This document shows positions 11,638-23,577 of a DNA stretch of 64,000 nucleotides, one piece after another. The position numbers were made by a program, and so were the translations under genes. Numbering within the stretch: position 1 is the stretch's first letter; each line of letters starts with the position of its first letter. The stretch is taken from contig VDFB02358134.1 in assembly GCA_007258455.2 (NCBI GenBank), positions 210,177,394 to 210,241,393 on the forward strand, read 5' to 3'. This DNA comes from Sequoia sempervirens. Taxonomy: Eukaryota; Streptophyta; Pinopsida; Cupressales; Cupressaceae. A model generated the notes under the pieces. It saw only the letters and a list, made by a program, of their open reading frames with translations, had not been told where the DNA came from and did no database searches.

Positions 11638-12492
11638 TAGATGTGCTCCTAGATTTCCTTACAGATGTAGGTAGATAGAAAGGAAGATGGAGATGGGAGA
11701 AAAAGAGAAGTAGATATATAGAGAGAGGTAAGGTGGGAGGGATAGAGGGAGGGTGAGGGGATATATAGAGAAGTAAAAAGGGAAGGGGAGAGATGGGTAA
11801 TATGGGATAGATATTAGTGAGAGGTAGGTAGAGAAGGAGAGGGTAAGGGGAGATAGAGATAAGTGGAGAGAGAAGGGGAGAGAGTGAGTTATTGAGAGAG
11901 GAAAGGTAGGTAGAGAGAGAGGGTGAGGGGATATATAGAGAAGTACAAAGGGAAGGTGAGAGAGGGGTAATATGGGAGGGATATAGTGAGAGGTAGGTAT
12001 ATAAGGAGAGGGTGAGGGGAGATAGAGAGAAGTAGAGAGGGAAGGTGAGAGAGTCAATTATTGAAAGAGGGACAAGGAGAGGGAGATAGAGAGAGAGGGG
12101 GGAAGGATGGAGAGAGGGAGGGAGAGGTAGGTAATGAGATATTAGGTTGGGAGGGATAGAGGGATAATTAGGTTGAGAGAGAGGGTGAGTGGAGATATAT
12201 AGTAGAGAGGGAAGGTGAGAGAGAGGTAGAGAGGAGAGAGAGGGTGAAGAGATATATTTAAATGGAGAAGATTTGGAAGGGACAGAGAGAGAGGTAGGTA
12301 GAGAGAAGTGAAGAGGGGTGATAGAGATAAGTAGAGAGGGAGGGAGGAAGGGAGAGGTAGTAGAGATATAGGAAGAGGTAGGTAGACATAGAGGAAGATT
12401 TAAATGGGAGATAAAGAGAAGTAGAAACAAATAGAGAAAGGTAAGTTTTGATGGATAGAGGGAGAGATAGGTAGATAGATTGAGGGTGACCA
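11638..12492. repeat. purine-rich tract with a 170-bp tandem duplication
   Basis: The plus strand is mostly GAGAGGGAG, GGTAGGTAGA and GATAGAGAGA words. A unit starting GGGTGAGGGGATATATAGAG begins at 11751 and again at 11921, giving a 170-bp period with scattered differences. The 291-codon minus-strand ORF (11618-12493) is a low-complexity Ser/Leu/Pro artefact. Confidence 0.8.
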
Positions 12493-13975
12493 ACTTACCT
12501 CTCTCTATTTATGTCCTTACTTCTCTTTATCTCCCATCTTCATCTTCATATTTTTCTACCTAACTCTCCCTATATCCCTCTATAGAGGAGAGAGATCGAT
12601 TGCTCAAGGATTCTAGGTCACAAGTGAGTCTAGAATAATAGGTTGCCCCCATCTACCTCAAGCTAGACAAAAGAATTAGAAAAGTTTAAGGTTTCAAGGG
12701 TTGAAAAGGAAGGGAAATTGGTCTGTCACTTTCCTTCTGCTAACCTAAATGTTTGAAGGAATCAAGAGAGACAATTTTCCAAGTTCATATTGTAACTTAG
12801 ATAGCTTGCTACTAAAGGATTACAATGAAAAACATGGACTCCAACACAATGTGTTGGGGTCTCAAGGATGCACTGACATCCATATGGAAAAAAAGTGTAA
12901 AGTACAATGTGAAACAAAAAATAACCTACTAACTACCTGATTAATAGAATTTTACACTAAGAATGGTATAAAAAATGTAGAATAACAAAACCAACAAGAA
13001 GAAGACTTTAATAATACTAATCTAGAATTTAACAAGAGAAAGGTAGTAGAAATAGACTGCCAAACCTACAAGTAGAGGCCTTCAATAACTTCATTTGACA
13101 AAGAACCTGCACACACAAGAATGAGAAAATGTTGGGGCTGTGTTTAGAGGAATTCCTCAATCAATCCCCCACTTTGGTGTTTCCACCTCCATAGATAGTG
13201 AGATAGCAACAATTTTAAAAAGATGATAAAGAAGCTATAGAAATAGAAATACCACGAAATGCTAAAAAATATGCTACTACGTGAGTGGATGATGTAAAAT
13301 TAAATGGAAATGGAAGGATATCACCTTCTCAACCAAGTGCACTCAAGGAAAATGGGGGAATATGTGATCTTGCAAGCTCTCCAAAGCCAACGATGCCACA
13401 AAAATGAAGAGGAGCCAGCAAATGAAAAACTTGCAACTATAATGGTGGTGGTGAAATGTGAAGGACCTAAAAGTGAGTGTTGAGTGAGCATGTAGAATGA
13501 ATTCTTGATAAAGGATTTGAAAAATAAGGATTAAATTATGGAATAGGAAAATTTAATGAATGAGGGAGGCAAAAACACATTCGAAGTCAGTCCAAAGAGA
13601 AACAAGTGTTACACTTCATGTCCAATAAAGGGTTGTAATGCCTCTACAGATTCCAGAGGAAGGAATCCTATCAAGATGGAAGTTTGTTGCACAGAGGTCT
13701 ACGTGTCATGCTAAATTCCATGAAAAAAACTTCCCCATCAACAAAAAAATGAGCTATGAAGCATGGAAGCTGATGTGTAAAATACATCATCAACATCACA
13801 TTTTTAGAGGTAAGGGGTGTGTAAACCAAGAATTTGCAAGGGGTGCAAATTCATGCCATTGCATTTTTCCCCCACTTTAGCAAGCATAAGTTTCAGTGAA
13901 TGCATGGTAAAATAGAGTGTGAAAAGTTGAAAAACATATACCTGAACCATCAAGGAAGTAGATCACAATTTGGTG
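12493..13975. other. no recognisable gene
   Basis: Apart from a short pyrimidine-rich stretch at 12500-12590, this looks like old unique or unassigned repeat DNA. Small ORFs (for example 13638-13880) show no domain I recognise. Confidence 0.5.
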
Positions 13976-14240
13976 AACTCGGGTGTAGGAGAGAGAGATG
14001 GCTCCACATGTACTTGGCCCTATAGATATTTTCAAAAAAAATGCCACAATTGCATGGTCCCATGAAAGGTGAAAAAATGGCTCTATAGGTGCTTGGTCTT
14101 ATAGAATTCACTCCATGGGCACTCGGTCCCATAGAGGATGATCAAAGGGTCCTATAGGTGTTCATTCTTGTAGAATGAAAATAATTTATAGGTGATTATT
14201 CTTGCAAATTAGGTGACATAATTGCTTGGCCTTGAGGTAG
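13976..14240. repeat. short degenerate repeats (CTATAGGTGCTTGGTC)
   Basis: Variants of the word CTATAGGTGCTTGGTCTTATAG occur about six times, for example near 14017, 14090, 14125, 14150 and 14187. The repeats are degenerate and of unknown origin. Confidence 0.45.
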
Positions 14241-15626
14241 GCTAGATGTGAAAGGCTTTGTAGATTCTGATTGACCCTTACAAGTACTTTGTATTACAAG
14301 GAAACATGTTAATCCATAGAAAAAAACATGTTAGGAAAAAAAATTCAAACAACCAAATACATAGACAGATAGTCATATCTTAGAACAAGCAATTGAAGGA
14401 GAAGGTTTCAAATGGGTCCCTTAGGAACCCTTCAAAAGAAAGAGGGGTTCACTCAAGGGATGGTCTATTTGAAAAGTGATGACATTTTCACAAATGAACA
14501 TGTCATCAAGGAATCCTTTTGAAAGATTCTCTTTCATCAAGGAATTCAGAAAAAAGGAGAATGGACTCATTGAAGGTAAAATCTCAATTCATTTTGATAT
14601 GAATTTGATTTCAAAAGAAAATATTGCTAAGGGGATCCTTAGTGAAGGATATGGTTTTTGAAAAATGTAAGGGATTCATTTGCCATTGATTACACCTTAT
14701 TGAAAATTGGAGAAGTAGGAGCCCCCCTTAGGATGGTGCATGTGAATCAAGGAAGCACGTGGCATCCTAAGGAAAGGAACAACATGCAGAGAGGTCATGG
14801 CCCATGATACATGATGAGATACAGACGTGGAAATTTTTTTACACACCCAAGGGATAACACATAGGCACCAAAACATCAAGAGGCAAGTAAAGAAAAGAGA
14901 AATGTAAATAATGAAAGAAAAAAGATGAAGAAATAAAGAGATAGGGTTATCTAATAATTTGAGGTCAGAACTACTCATAGATATAGATAGATAAATATAA
15001 TATAATATAATATACATATAAACTGTCATTAATCCCCAAACGTATCAGAACATGAAGAAGAACACATGAAGACAAAATAAAAAATAAAAAATTGGGTCAA
15101 CATGGAAGGGAAGACCTAAATTCCCCCAACACTTAGCATCATCCCCAATTGTTGAAAATCAAGGTAGAACATATAGAAGAAAGATGCAACACATAGAAGA
15201 AGTTTACGACACCATTTCACTCCTGTATTTGAGCACCTATGAAGGTGATAAGGATCCATCAAACACACATGAAAAAAAGCATAGGGAGAACACAACACAC
15301 ACACAAAAATCTAATCTATAGATAGAAAAGAGGTTCTCTCCTAGTCCTCATCAACCAACACATTGTCATTCTCTCAATATAGATCATTATAAGGAGAGGG
15401 AAAATGAGCCTGCAAAGGTGGGATAGGAAGGGGAGAACCCACATGGCTCTCCTATGAAAAGAGCTAAGGAAGAGGGCCTCTCAAGGTTTTCTTCACTTAA
15501 ATACTATGAGGTAAACACCATTTATCTTGAAAAGACTAATCATAGAGCTGGGACATCATCTACCAAGTTAAACATACACTTGATAGGAGTGCCATGTATT
15601 AACTGAGCAAGAGATGAAGGAGGTGG
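14241..15626. other. no recognisable gene
   Basis: AT-rich DNA with a (TAATA)n-like stretch near 14996-15015. No ORF has a recognisable domain. It is the left flank of the non-autonomous LTR element. Confidence 0.5.
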
Positions 15627-18182
15627 TGTAGGAGCACCATATTGCATTCAAGCCTCCATGAGGCGAATTTGTAAATAAATGTTTAATGAGTGTTTGAAGT
15701 CATTAAATAAGGTCTTTCAAGACTATTATAATGTATTTAATTCTTTTGATAGGTATTTGGATAGGTTATGTGGTCATTGTGTCAAATTTACAAAATTTGT
15801 AAATGTTGTCAAGGAAAAGTGAAAAAATGGGAGATGAAGGGTCTAATAGATGAAAAGTCAGTTAGGGTCATTTGGTTTGAGCTGGTTATGGTTTTCTAAT
15901 GCATAAATAAGCCTATTATACTTTGGTGCAAAGGGAGGAGTTTGAATTGTAATAGAAAATCATGAATGAAACTCTATTATTTCCTAGAAATCACTAGTAA
16001 AGAATTGTTGCAGAATACTATACGGCTCTGTATAGTTATATTTTAGATGAGAAGTCATTGGGAATGATGAACATATAAGTCTAGATCATTTTGTAGTTTT
16101 CCTTGTGAAATTTCGTTAAGAAACATGAAAGCTATTATATTTTCTTTGAAATTGGTGTCCACTTGCTACAATGATTCAACAACTAGGCCTTACAACTGTG
16201 ATTCAAAGATTTGAAATCTAACCTAGATAGCTATCACAATCATCATGAAGGTTCATTTAAATTGTCAACCTAGAGACATGAACTTGAAATGGGTCAGCAT
16301 AGTATGTGCTCTAGGAACCCAAAGTAGCCATTTTCATTCTACAGCTAGGAAAAACACAATGTTGAAAGCAAATTGCTTAGGAAGGAATAACATAAATGCT
16401 AACCATCAATCAACAATTACACCAAACTAGAATGAATGGAAGAAATGAAAATCCGAGCAAACAAATAGGACACTACTCTGTTTGCTTTGGATGTAGGAAC
16501 AATCACATAATGGAATTCTAGTTGCTGCAAGAATAGTTGTGCCAAATTTCTAACTAATCACTAAACATAAAGTAATACTAAAATAATACTATACTAAGGG
16601 ATGGATTACTCACCAAGTGGTCCCCCTTGGATAAATATCCTCTAAACATAATGAGAATTCAGATGCTCGAACTTAGAACTTTATTTTATTCACTGTAAAT
16701 CATGGGTACAAAAGAGTAATGTATCTATATTACTAAAAACTTAAGAATGCAAGTACAATATCAAATTATGCAACCTCTAGAGAAGGGGAATTAGATCTTT
16801 ATTTATACTACCAACTAAACAATGTAGTCAACTCCACGATCTGGGAGGATTCCATTTAGGGAAAATAGAGAAATTGGAGCAGTGACAGTTATGCATGCAT
16901 AGAATCTGGTTAGACATGCAGGTCCAAACATAGATTTAGCATAGCAATAATGCCTGCAACTGCTCAACAACATTAAAGTTCACAATAAGATGGTTACAAT
17001 TATTTTGCATGAGGGATCTCCTGTTGTCAACCTCCTTTGACCTTTGAATGATTCCCTTGTTGGACGTTATGGTGCATGCCCAACTGGCGGTGTCTTCCTC
17101 AATTTAGCATCCTCAAATTAAATTTGCATGGCAATATTAGTACGCACAATAATTGTATATCTGTAAACACCTTAAGGAAAATTCATTAACCACATGCAAA
17201 ATTAATACAAACAGTCCATTTAACATGTCATTTGTCATTAAAGGTCTGGAAAAATAAGATTAAGCCCAATGTCTCTAATTTGAGGAAAATATCATAAAGG
17301 TATCAACACTTAATGTCAAAGCCCACAATAACTTCAGCAACTAGATCACAAATTCTACCCAAAATGGGACCATAAACTAGAGTCATTAACTAGTCTGGAA
17401 TTTCAAAGTAGGGAACCCAAGAGCAATCAAAATGACATAGTTTCATTTTAGCCAGTGGGGTCACTTTAAACCTAGTAGAAAGATAGTATTTTGAATGGTA
17501 TTTGATATTATGTAAGTTTTAGGATTTTGGGTGATGGTTTATATGGATTTGCATGATGCCCTAGATAGGAAAGTTCCATGTTTTGAGTGAAATTTGGAGG
17601 TTTAAAGTAGGAAATGGTTATGAATCTTTGGGGTAGCAAGATTTGAAGGTTCTTCAAGCATGATTAGACATTTTGGATGTGTTTATAGGGTGAGTAAAGG
17701 TTGGGAAAGTAGAGTTTCAATAAACCCCCTTCTAATCAAGCAAAAAAGAGGGTTTGGTGAACCAAAGACTTGGAGGGTTTTCTTGATGTTAAAAATAGCT
17801 CATTTAGTGGTTTTGAAGTCTGAAAAATGATTTTTTGTAGGTTTTTGGGGTTGGAAGATGGCTTAAGTTGTATTTGCTTTGAAAAATAGGCCTATTTGGG
17901 GGTTTAGGATAGTGTTAAAACATAAGTATGTGAGTTTGTTTCAAAAGAATCATATGTGATTTTGAAGTATGTTAAAATGCTCTAATGGGTGTTTTTAAAG
18001 ACTGATGGTTGGTGTGCTTGAGGAATTTTTTGAGAAAAAAGGCTAAAATTCCATGGTTTAAAATGCTACTAGGAAGGTATGTTGACATTATGAAAAGTTA
18101 TTATGTTGAGGATTTGAGAATAGTAGATTGTTTTGTTATGTTAAAATTGGATTTGTAAGAAGGATTTGAACCCTATACTACA
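15627..18182 (+). repeat. 5' LTR of the non-autonomous element (with 1.24-kb extra segment)
   Basis: Starts TGTAGGAGCACCA and ends TATACTACA just before the primer site. Without the extra segment 16156-17394 it is about 1317 bp, matching the about 1330 bp of the reassembled 3' LTR. It includes the uninterrupted sequence GATAGGTATTTGG (15752-15764), the empty-site counterpart of the Tat copy B insertion point. Confidence 0.85.
16156..17394. other. segment present only in the 5' LTR (insertion candidate)
   Basis: The 3' LTR reads directly from the sequence left of 16156 to that right of 17394 (across about 51890-51915), so this 1.24 kb is extra. Both borders carry a TTGG/CTGG-like word, which could be a short target duplication. 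I see no terminal repeats or coding domain. Confidence 0.55.
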
Positions 18183-18187
18183 TCAAT

Positions 18188-18199
18188 TGATATAAGAGC
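18188..18199 (+). other. primer binding site, tRNA-Met type (degenerate)
   Basis: TGATATAAGAGC lies five bases after the 5' LTR end and differs at two positions from the common plant initiator tRNA-Met site TGGTATCAGAGC. Minus-strand DNA synthesis starts at such a site. Confidence 0.7.
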
Positions 18200-18300
18200 T
18201 CAGAAGGTCTGGGAAAAGAGATTTGGTTTTTGTGTTTGTGTGTTTGTGTAGGTTGAGGAAAGAACCTAATTTCCAAGAGACTAGGTAGAGGAAAAGAGAA

Positions 18301-19125
18301 GATACCTAGGTGAGGCAAAGACAATTTGGAAGCAAGGTTAAAGGGACTTGCTCGAAGATAAGAATGGATTTGCTGAGGAGATTCTTATAGGTTGAGGGTT
18401 CACAAGAGAAGAAACAAAAGAGGAAACATGAGGAAAGAGAGATGAAGAAGCAAAGAGAGAAAGAAAAAAAGTTTGAGGTTGAACAAAAGATAAAAGAGTT
18501 AAGTAAAGCTTGGAAGCTACTGAGGGAGAGACACAACAAGATCCTGTAGTTACATGAGCAAACAAAAGCTAGTTGGCACTTACCAATCAAGAAATGGGTC
18601 ACATGGCCTATTGAGAAGATTATGTTAAGAAGAAAACAAGAGGAGAAGATGAAGTCCCTGTTGAAGGCAGAGCAAAGCAAACAAGTTGAAGTGATTGTTG
18701 ATAATGAAGAGTTCAAGCAAGTGAAAAGAGAAGAGCACTTAGAGGTTGAAGGCCTTGAAGAAACAAAGAATTTTTTTTTGAGGAATGATGCAATGTTAGA
18801 AGGATAAGATGATGTGTTGGTGTCTAAATATAATAAAGAGAAGGACAAGGATGGATTGGATTTGTAGATTAAAAGTGGGCTACCACGGTATGAGTATATA
18901 ATTCTCACTTTATTGTTTCATAAGGAGGTTAATGGATTTTTAAGTTTTCTCCAAGTAGAAGCTTATGCTTATGATGAGGTAGTAGATACAGAGACATTAT
19001 GGTTGATAGAGTAGAAGAAAAATAAAGGTGTAGAGTTTGTGGATGAGTTTGAGCATGTACTTGATGAGAAGATGAAAAGAAGACACTTTTTTTTTTGTTG
19101 TGGTTGTAATTTCAAGGAGGAATAA
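18301..19125 (+). pseudogene. Lys/Glu-rich coiled-coil ORF of the non-autonomous element
   Basis: One frame reads through about 275 codons with about seven TAG/TGA stops. The first half is strongly Lys/Glu/Arg-rich (for example KKQKRKHEER and EEKMKSLLKAE) and predicts a long coiled coil. The second half is more mixed and ends FKEE. It contains no gag zinc knuckle, protease or RT motif. It may be a gag-like or captured protein; I do not recognise the family. An opposite-strand ORF at 18306-18908 is its shadow. Confidence 0.5.
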
Positions 19126-19327
19126 ACCAAGGGTCAAGATGAAGTAGCTACATGATGAAGTTGAAAATTGTAACCAAAGGACATCCATGGTCAAAGAAGA
19201 TACTCATTTCAAGGAACCAGATTTATACCCCTCACAATTTTTTGTGATTGCAAGTGATCGTGAAGATACATTTCTCTTTGTAGGTTCTATACTCTTTTCT
19301 ACCTCAAGGGACTTGAGTTCTTTTTTC

Positions 19328-19335
19328 AAGGGGAG
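19328..19335 (+). other. polypurine tract of the non-autonomous element
   Basis: AAGGGGAG lies five bases before the 3' LTR start TGTAGGAGC, the expected place for plus-strand priming. Confidence 0.6.
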
Positions 19336-19340
19336 TTTGG

Positions 19341-19466
19341 TGTAGGAGCACCATTTTGCATTCAAGCCTCCATGAATCCAATTTCTAAATTATATTTAAT
19401 GAGTGCTTGGTTTCATTCAATAAGGTCTTTCAAGACCATTATAATTTATTTAAGTCATTTGATAGG
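19341..19466 (+). repeat. 3' LTR of the non-autonomous element, left piece
   Basis: The first 126 bp of the 3' LTR, aligning with 15627-15757. It stops exactly where Tat copy B begins and resumes at 51487. Confidence 0.85.
19462..19466 (+). repeat. target site duplication of Tat copy B, left
   Basis: ATAGG directly precedes the LTR. The right copy at 51482-51486 is ACAAG, two transitions away. The uninterrupted paralogue at 15752-15764 shows the site before insertion. Confidence 0.7.
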
Positions 19467-20751
19467 TGTAGACATCAAAAATTTATAGATTGACATTGTG
19501 CACCTGATCCCAACTTACTAACACCGTTTCTTCCTAAATCATTCCTTGGTCTAACCATTTAATCAAATTCCCCTATCTGATTAAATTCATCAACATTCGT
19601 CTCTTAATTAGATAAATCATCTTGTCTAATTAAGACCATCTCATGATAATTAAATCAATCCATCTGATCTAATTATCCCTATTTAATTAAATAATCAATT
19701 TATTTGATTAAATCCCTAAAGTCTGTCCATTAAATTAAATAAATTAAAACCTTATTTGATTTAATCTAACATCATCCCTTTTAATTAAATAAATCAAAAT
19801 ATTTATTTAATTAGCCTTTAATCATATTCCTCTCTTATCTAATTTAAATAAATCCATAAATCTAAGTCAAATAAGTCACATCAGCTAATCCCTTGTTAAA
19901 TTAATTGAACCTTGATTAATTTAATCTAATCTCATGTCACATCCTCTAGATAATGTAAGTTGCACATGAAAATAGATTTAATTCATTTATTAAATCTCTA
20001 TTTTCCTCACATGGCATCTTTTGGAATATTCTCTCAATTTGAATTCAAAAATTCCAAGTCAACATGTACATCCAACAAGGCATTTAAAACCTCTTACATG
20101 TCTTTTTCCTTGAGCCAAGTGGAATTTATTGCATTTTCCCTTCCCTCTTACATGTCATTTCAACAAATTTGAAATTCAAATAATAGCATTTATTGGCACA
20201 AACCCCAAATCTTGCACAACCATCATACATTCATGGCTTGACAAGTGGCACCATATCATTGGATGAATGTTAGTCCCACATTGCTCAAATTTGGGCATTC
20301 ATCCATCTAGAAATTCTATAAATGAAGAGCTCCTCTCCTCATTTTATCATCCACAATCCAAGCAAAGTTACCATGCTAAAATACTTAGCCATTTTCATTC
20401 ATCAATCTTGAGTTCTTAGCTAGGTTATTGCAGATTTGGCTTGGAGCTCTCACCATTTTCATCAATAGTGGATCAACAATCTCTTTAACATTTGAATCTT
20501 GCATCATAGGAATTGGGAAAGGGCCAAATTTGCACATTAAATTGGCACCAATTCCCCCATGGGATCAAATGTTTGCTACTTAAATTAGGATTTAATCTTG
20601 TTTTTGGCATTTTTATCGTGTTCTTGCTTATTTTCTTCCTATTTTGAGTTTGCAAATGGGTTTCATGGGGAATCCTTGTCTTAGCTTGCAAATCCTTATC
20701 TAATTCATTTATTCATGTTGTTTTGTAGGTACTAGGAAAAGGATTCACACA
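19467..20751 (+). repeat. 5' LTR of Tat copy B
   Basis: Starts TGTAGACATC and ends TTCACACA, 1285 bp, and closely matches the 3' LTR at 50196-51481. By eye most differences lie in the first 300 bases. The AT-rich U3 contains repeated TTAATTAAATAA-like words. Confidence 0.95.
20317..20323 (+). promoter_or_regulatory. TATA box in 5' LTR of Tat copy B
   Basis: TATAAAT, about 435 bases before the LTR end, is conserved in all three LTRs of this family in the window. It probably drives the genomic RNA. Confidence 0.55.
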
Positions 20752-20753
20752 TT

Positions 20754-20770
20754 TGGCGCTAGAAGGAGGG
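20754..20770 (+). other. primer binding site of Tat copy B
   Basis: TGGCGCTAGAAGGAGGG starts two bases after the LTR end. A TGG start and GC-rich continuation are expected for the complement of a tRNA 3' end. I do not assign the tRNA from memory. Confidence 0.8.
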
Positions 20771-20839
20771 CTAGATTTCATTAATTCTAACATTTTTGTG
20801 AAAATTCCACATTTTCCTTGACACACAAGAAATTCCAAC

Positions 20840-20950
20840 GTGGGCTCATCAGCGTCTGTTTTTGTGCCACGGGCTCATCAGCGTCACTGTTTCAGCATTG
20901 TGGGCTCATCGACATCGCTGTTTTAGTGCCGTTGGGCTCATCCCGCCAAA
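20840..20950 (+). repeat. about 31-bp tandem repeats (GGGCTCATC) after the primer site
   Basis: The word GGGCTCATC recurs starting near 20842, 20871, 20902 and 20934, each followed by GCGTC- or CATCG-like sequence and CTGTTTT. The period is 29-32 bp over three and a half units, about 90 bases after the primer site. Confidence 0.7.
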
Positions 20951-23577
20951 AATTAAAATTCAAAACTCTACCGCTAGACTCGCCGATCTGCACCAGTTTT
21001 CAAAAATTTTAAAACTCTGACGCTTTCAGGAACTATGACGTTGAGTGAAAAGAGTGATGCAATCATGCTCTCTGTCCTAACACAGAGCACCACTAACTAG
21101 TAAGTAGCCCTATAAGAGTGCCACTGGGAGGAAAAAAAATGATGCCTTCACGAATTGCGACGCTATAAAATAGAAAAAAGGGAGAACTGAGTTTTTAGCA
21201 CATGCTTTTGATTCATGAGTTATTTATCTACTATTTTCTAGTTTTTTAACCTCTGTGTTTTTTCCAAAACCTAATTGTTTTCTATTTTGTAGGTTGGAAG
21301 CCAAAATCCAAGGAAGAAGGAGCATGGTGATGATATTTTGTCTAATCAAAGTGTTTTTTTAACACTTAAGTGTTTGTTTAACACTTCATTAAGAAATTGT
21401 CATCCTTTTCTTTCTTAGGATACTAGCTTTCATTTGGGTTTAAAAAGGATTCTTTTTGTTTATTTCTTGCAAAAGGATTAAAAAGAACCTTAGGATCAAC
21501 AACTTACTAGATTTTGTTTATGGATTAAACAATTGAACAAATGTATTTTTCACTTGTGATTTGGTGCTCTAAAATGAACTCACAAATTGCTTTGAGGGTT
21601 TAAAAAGAACAAGTGTAGTTGTGTTTTTCGTGAAGGCTTACTTAGACTAAAGCCATTGGAAAAGGACATATGCACTTCTCTCGCGCTTTATAGCGATCTT
21701 GAGAATCAAAAGGTCTTTTCCATGACTTTGGGTTGAGATAAAGCAATCACCTCCACACTTCGATTTGGGCTTAAAATTGAACAAACTATTGTGCGAGTGT
21801 GAGTGGGGGCTTTGTTGCGTATATTCTCTTTCCTTGTTGCCAACAAGGATTGATCGAGTTACGAATATTGTTCTTCATTCACTTTTGTTTATCCTAGAGG
21901 ACCTGCCTTGGGCAAAAAGTACTCACCCAAGGGAATGACTCAACTGGTAACACTCTAAAGGCAAGAGTATTTCCAGCCGGGATATAAATGTAGATAGTGG
22001 AAGAAACACCAATATCACGCGGTTGACTCTGACAAGATGGATGTGAAAGGGGACTCTTGCCACGTTGGGTCAAATCCTACGAACGGAAAGTCCTTACTAA
22101 AACCCATGTGCTAGAATTTTCCAAAATCCTTTTATCTATTTGTTGGTGCAAGAACGGTCGTTCTGAAGCCGCCCCACACTTTTACGGTCTTCTAGTAGAG
22201 ATGGAAAGCATGCCATGGGAGTTTCATGGGTGTTGATGCTTGGCTACCTCGTATAAGTGAGTGTCGTGGAGGAGAGCCAGTCGGGTCAAGCATCTAACCA
22301 TCCGCTAGAGATAAGCATAACTGGACTTGTCCAAGTGGGAATCCAACAAATATTGTCTTACACATCCATAAGATTGTACATGTTCTTGGGTTACAAAATG
22401 TATTGCTTGCTCGAAAACATCATGGAAACAAATACTTAACATCATCCAAATTTCAAACCCTTTTGAGGACAAATACAATTGACTCAATCCATATGTTATT
22501 GCTTTCCCTTGGGATTCACATCCTTAGAGGTTTCTAAACATTGGATTATATCTCAATTTGTCTTCTTAAGTAAACAATAGGAAAACCCTTTACCTCAAGT
22601 TCATTAAATTTCCACATAACATATCTTGTGGGGTTTGAGGGAATTAAGACATTGGACATCTTAGTGTGAAAACCTAATTGAAAGAAGTGTTTTTGGTAAA
22701 ATAAAGACATTAAGCAAAGCTAAGAAAAATGAACTTTCATGTGTGTTGAAGACTTTACAAATCCCAAAGTACAAATCATTGATTGAAAATCCATGTTCAA
22801 ATAAAATCATTCCTTGGTTACAAAGGTCTTTAGGAAGCATTTGCATGCTCTTCAATACCTAGATCTAGGAAAACAAAGTGTCCTTTTAGGTTCATCTTAG
22901 GATCAAAACATTATCAAAATCTTTCATCCATCCTCCAAAAACATCAAAACAAAATCCACCCCATCATCACCTTTTGATAAATCTTGAAATCATCCTTGAT
23001 ACTAGGCTTTATGGAAAAATCAAAACCATCATCAAAATCATTGAGAAAAAATCCTTGAGAACACTATCACAAAAAACACCTTTGGCTAAATGTGTGTAGA
23101 TGCATCCTTGTGCATATACTAAGTCACAGTTATCAAAATCATTTTTTCTAGCTTAGTACATATAGATGAATCCTTCTCCATGTGCTTAATGAAAAAAAAC
23201 ATCTTGTTTGAATAGGTGTGGGTAGATGCATCCTTCTCCTCACACTTGTCCAAATTATCATCCTTTGAACAAAGACTATCCCTTAGATCATCATCCAACA
23301 TCTTAAGGGTCTTTTTGTTCAAAATCAAATCAAAATCAAGGACCAAATCTCAAAATCTCAAAATCCAAAATCCAATCAAATCCAAGTCCTAAAGCTTAGT
23401 GTCTTACTCAATATTTATCAAAAGTCACAACATCCATATCATTCATTCCTAACATAATCATCTTATCATCACCTTTGATCCTTAAAAGCATCCTAAAACT
23501 CTCACTTTGGGACATAAAATAGAGATCAATCCAAAGAATCAAGAGGTTTCATCTCCCACATTCTTGATCCTTGTTTT
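20951..23577 (+). other. untranslated leader of Tat copy B
   Basis: About 2.6 kb between the tandem repeats and gag. No ORF with a recognisable domain is seen on either strand. The last kilobase is A/C-rich with repeated CATCAAAATC-like words. Ogre-type elements can carry an extra ORF here, but I cannot support one. Confidence 0.6.

Noticed and set aside
11618..12493. 291-codon minus-strand ORF
   Set aside because: It is the complement of purine-rich simple sequence; the product is Ser/Leu/Pro/Tyr low complexity with no domain.
18306..18908. 200-codon minus-strand ORF
   Set aside because: Shadow of the Lys/Glu-rich plus-strand ORF; Ser/Phe/Leu-rich because it is the complement of AAG/GAG codons.
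21880..22260. tRNA-like or structured RNA gene in the Tat leader
   Set aside because: I could not build a cloverleaf or find internal promoter boxes; nothing beyond leader sequence is supported.
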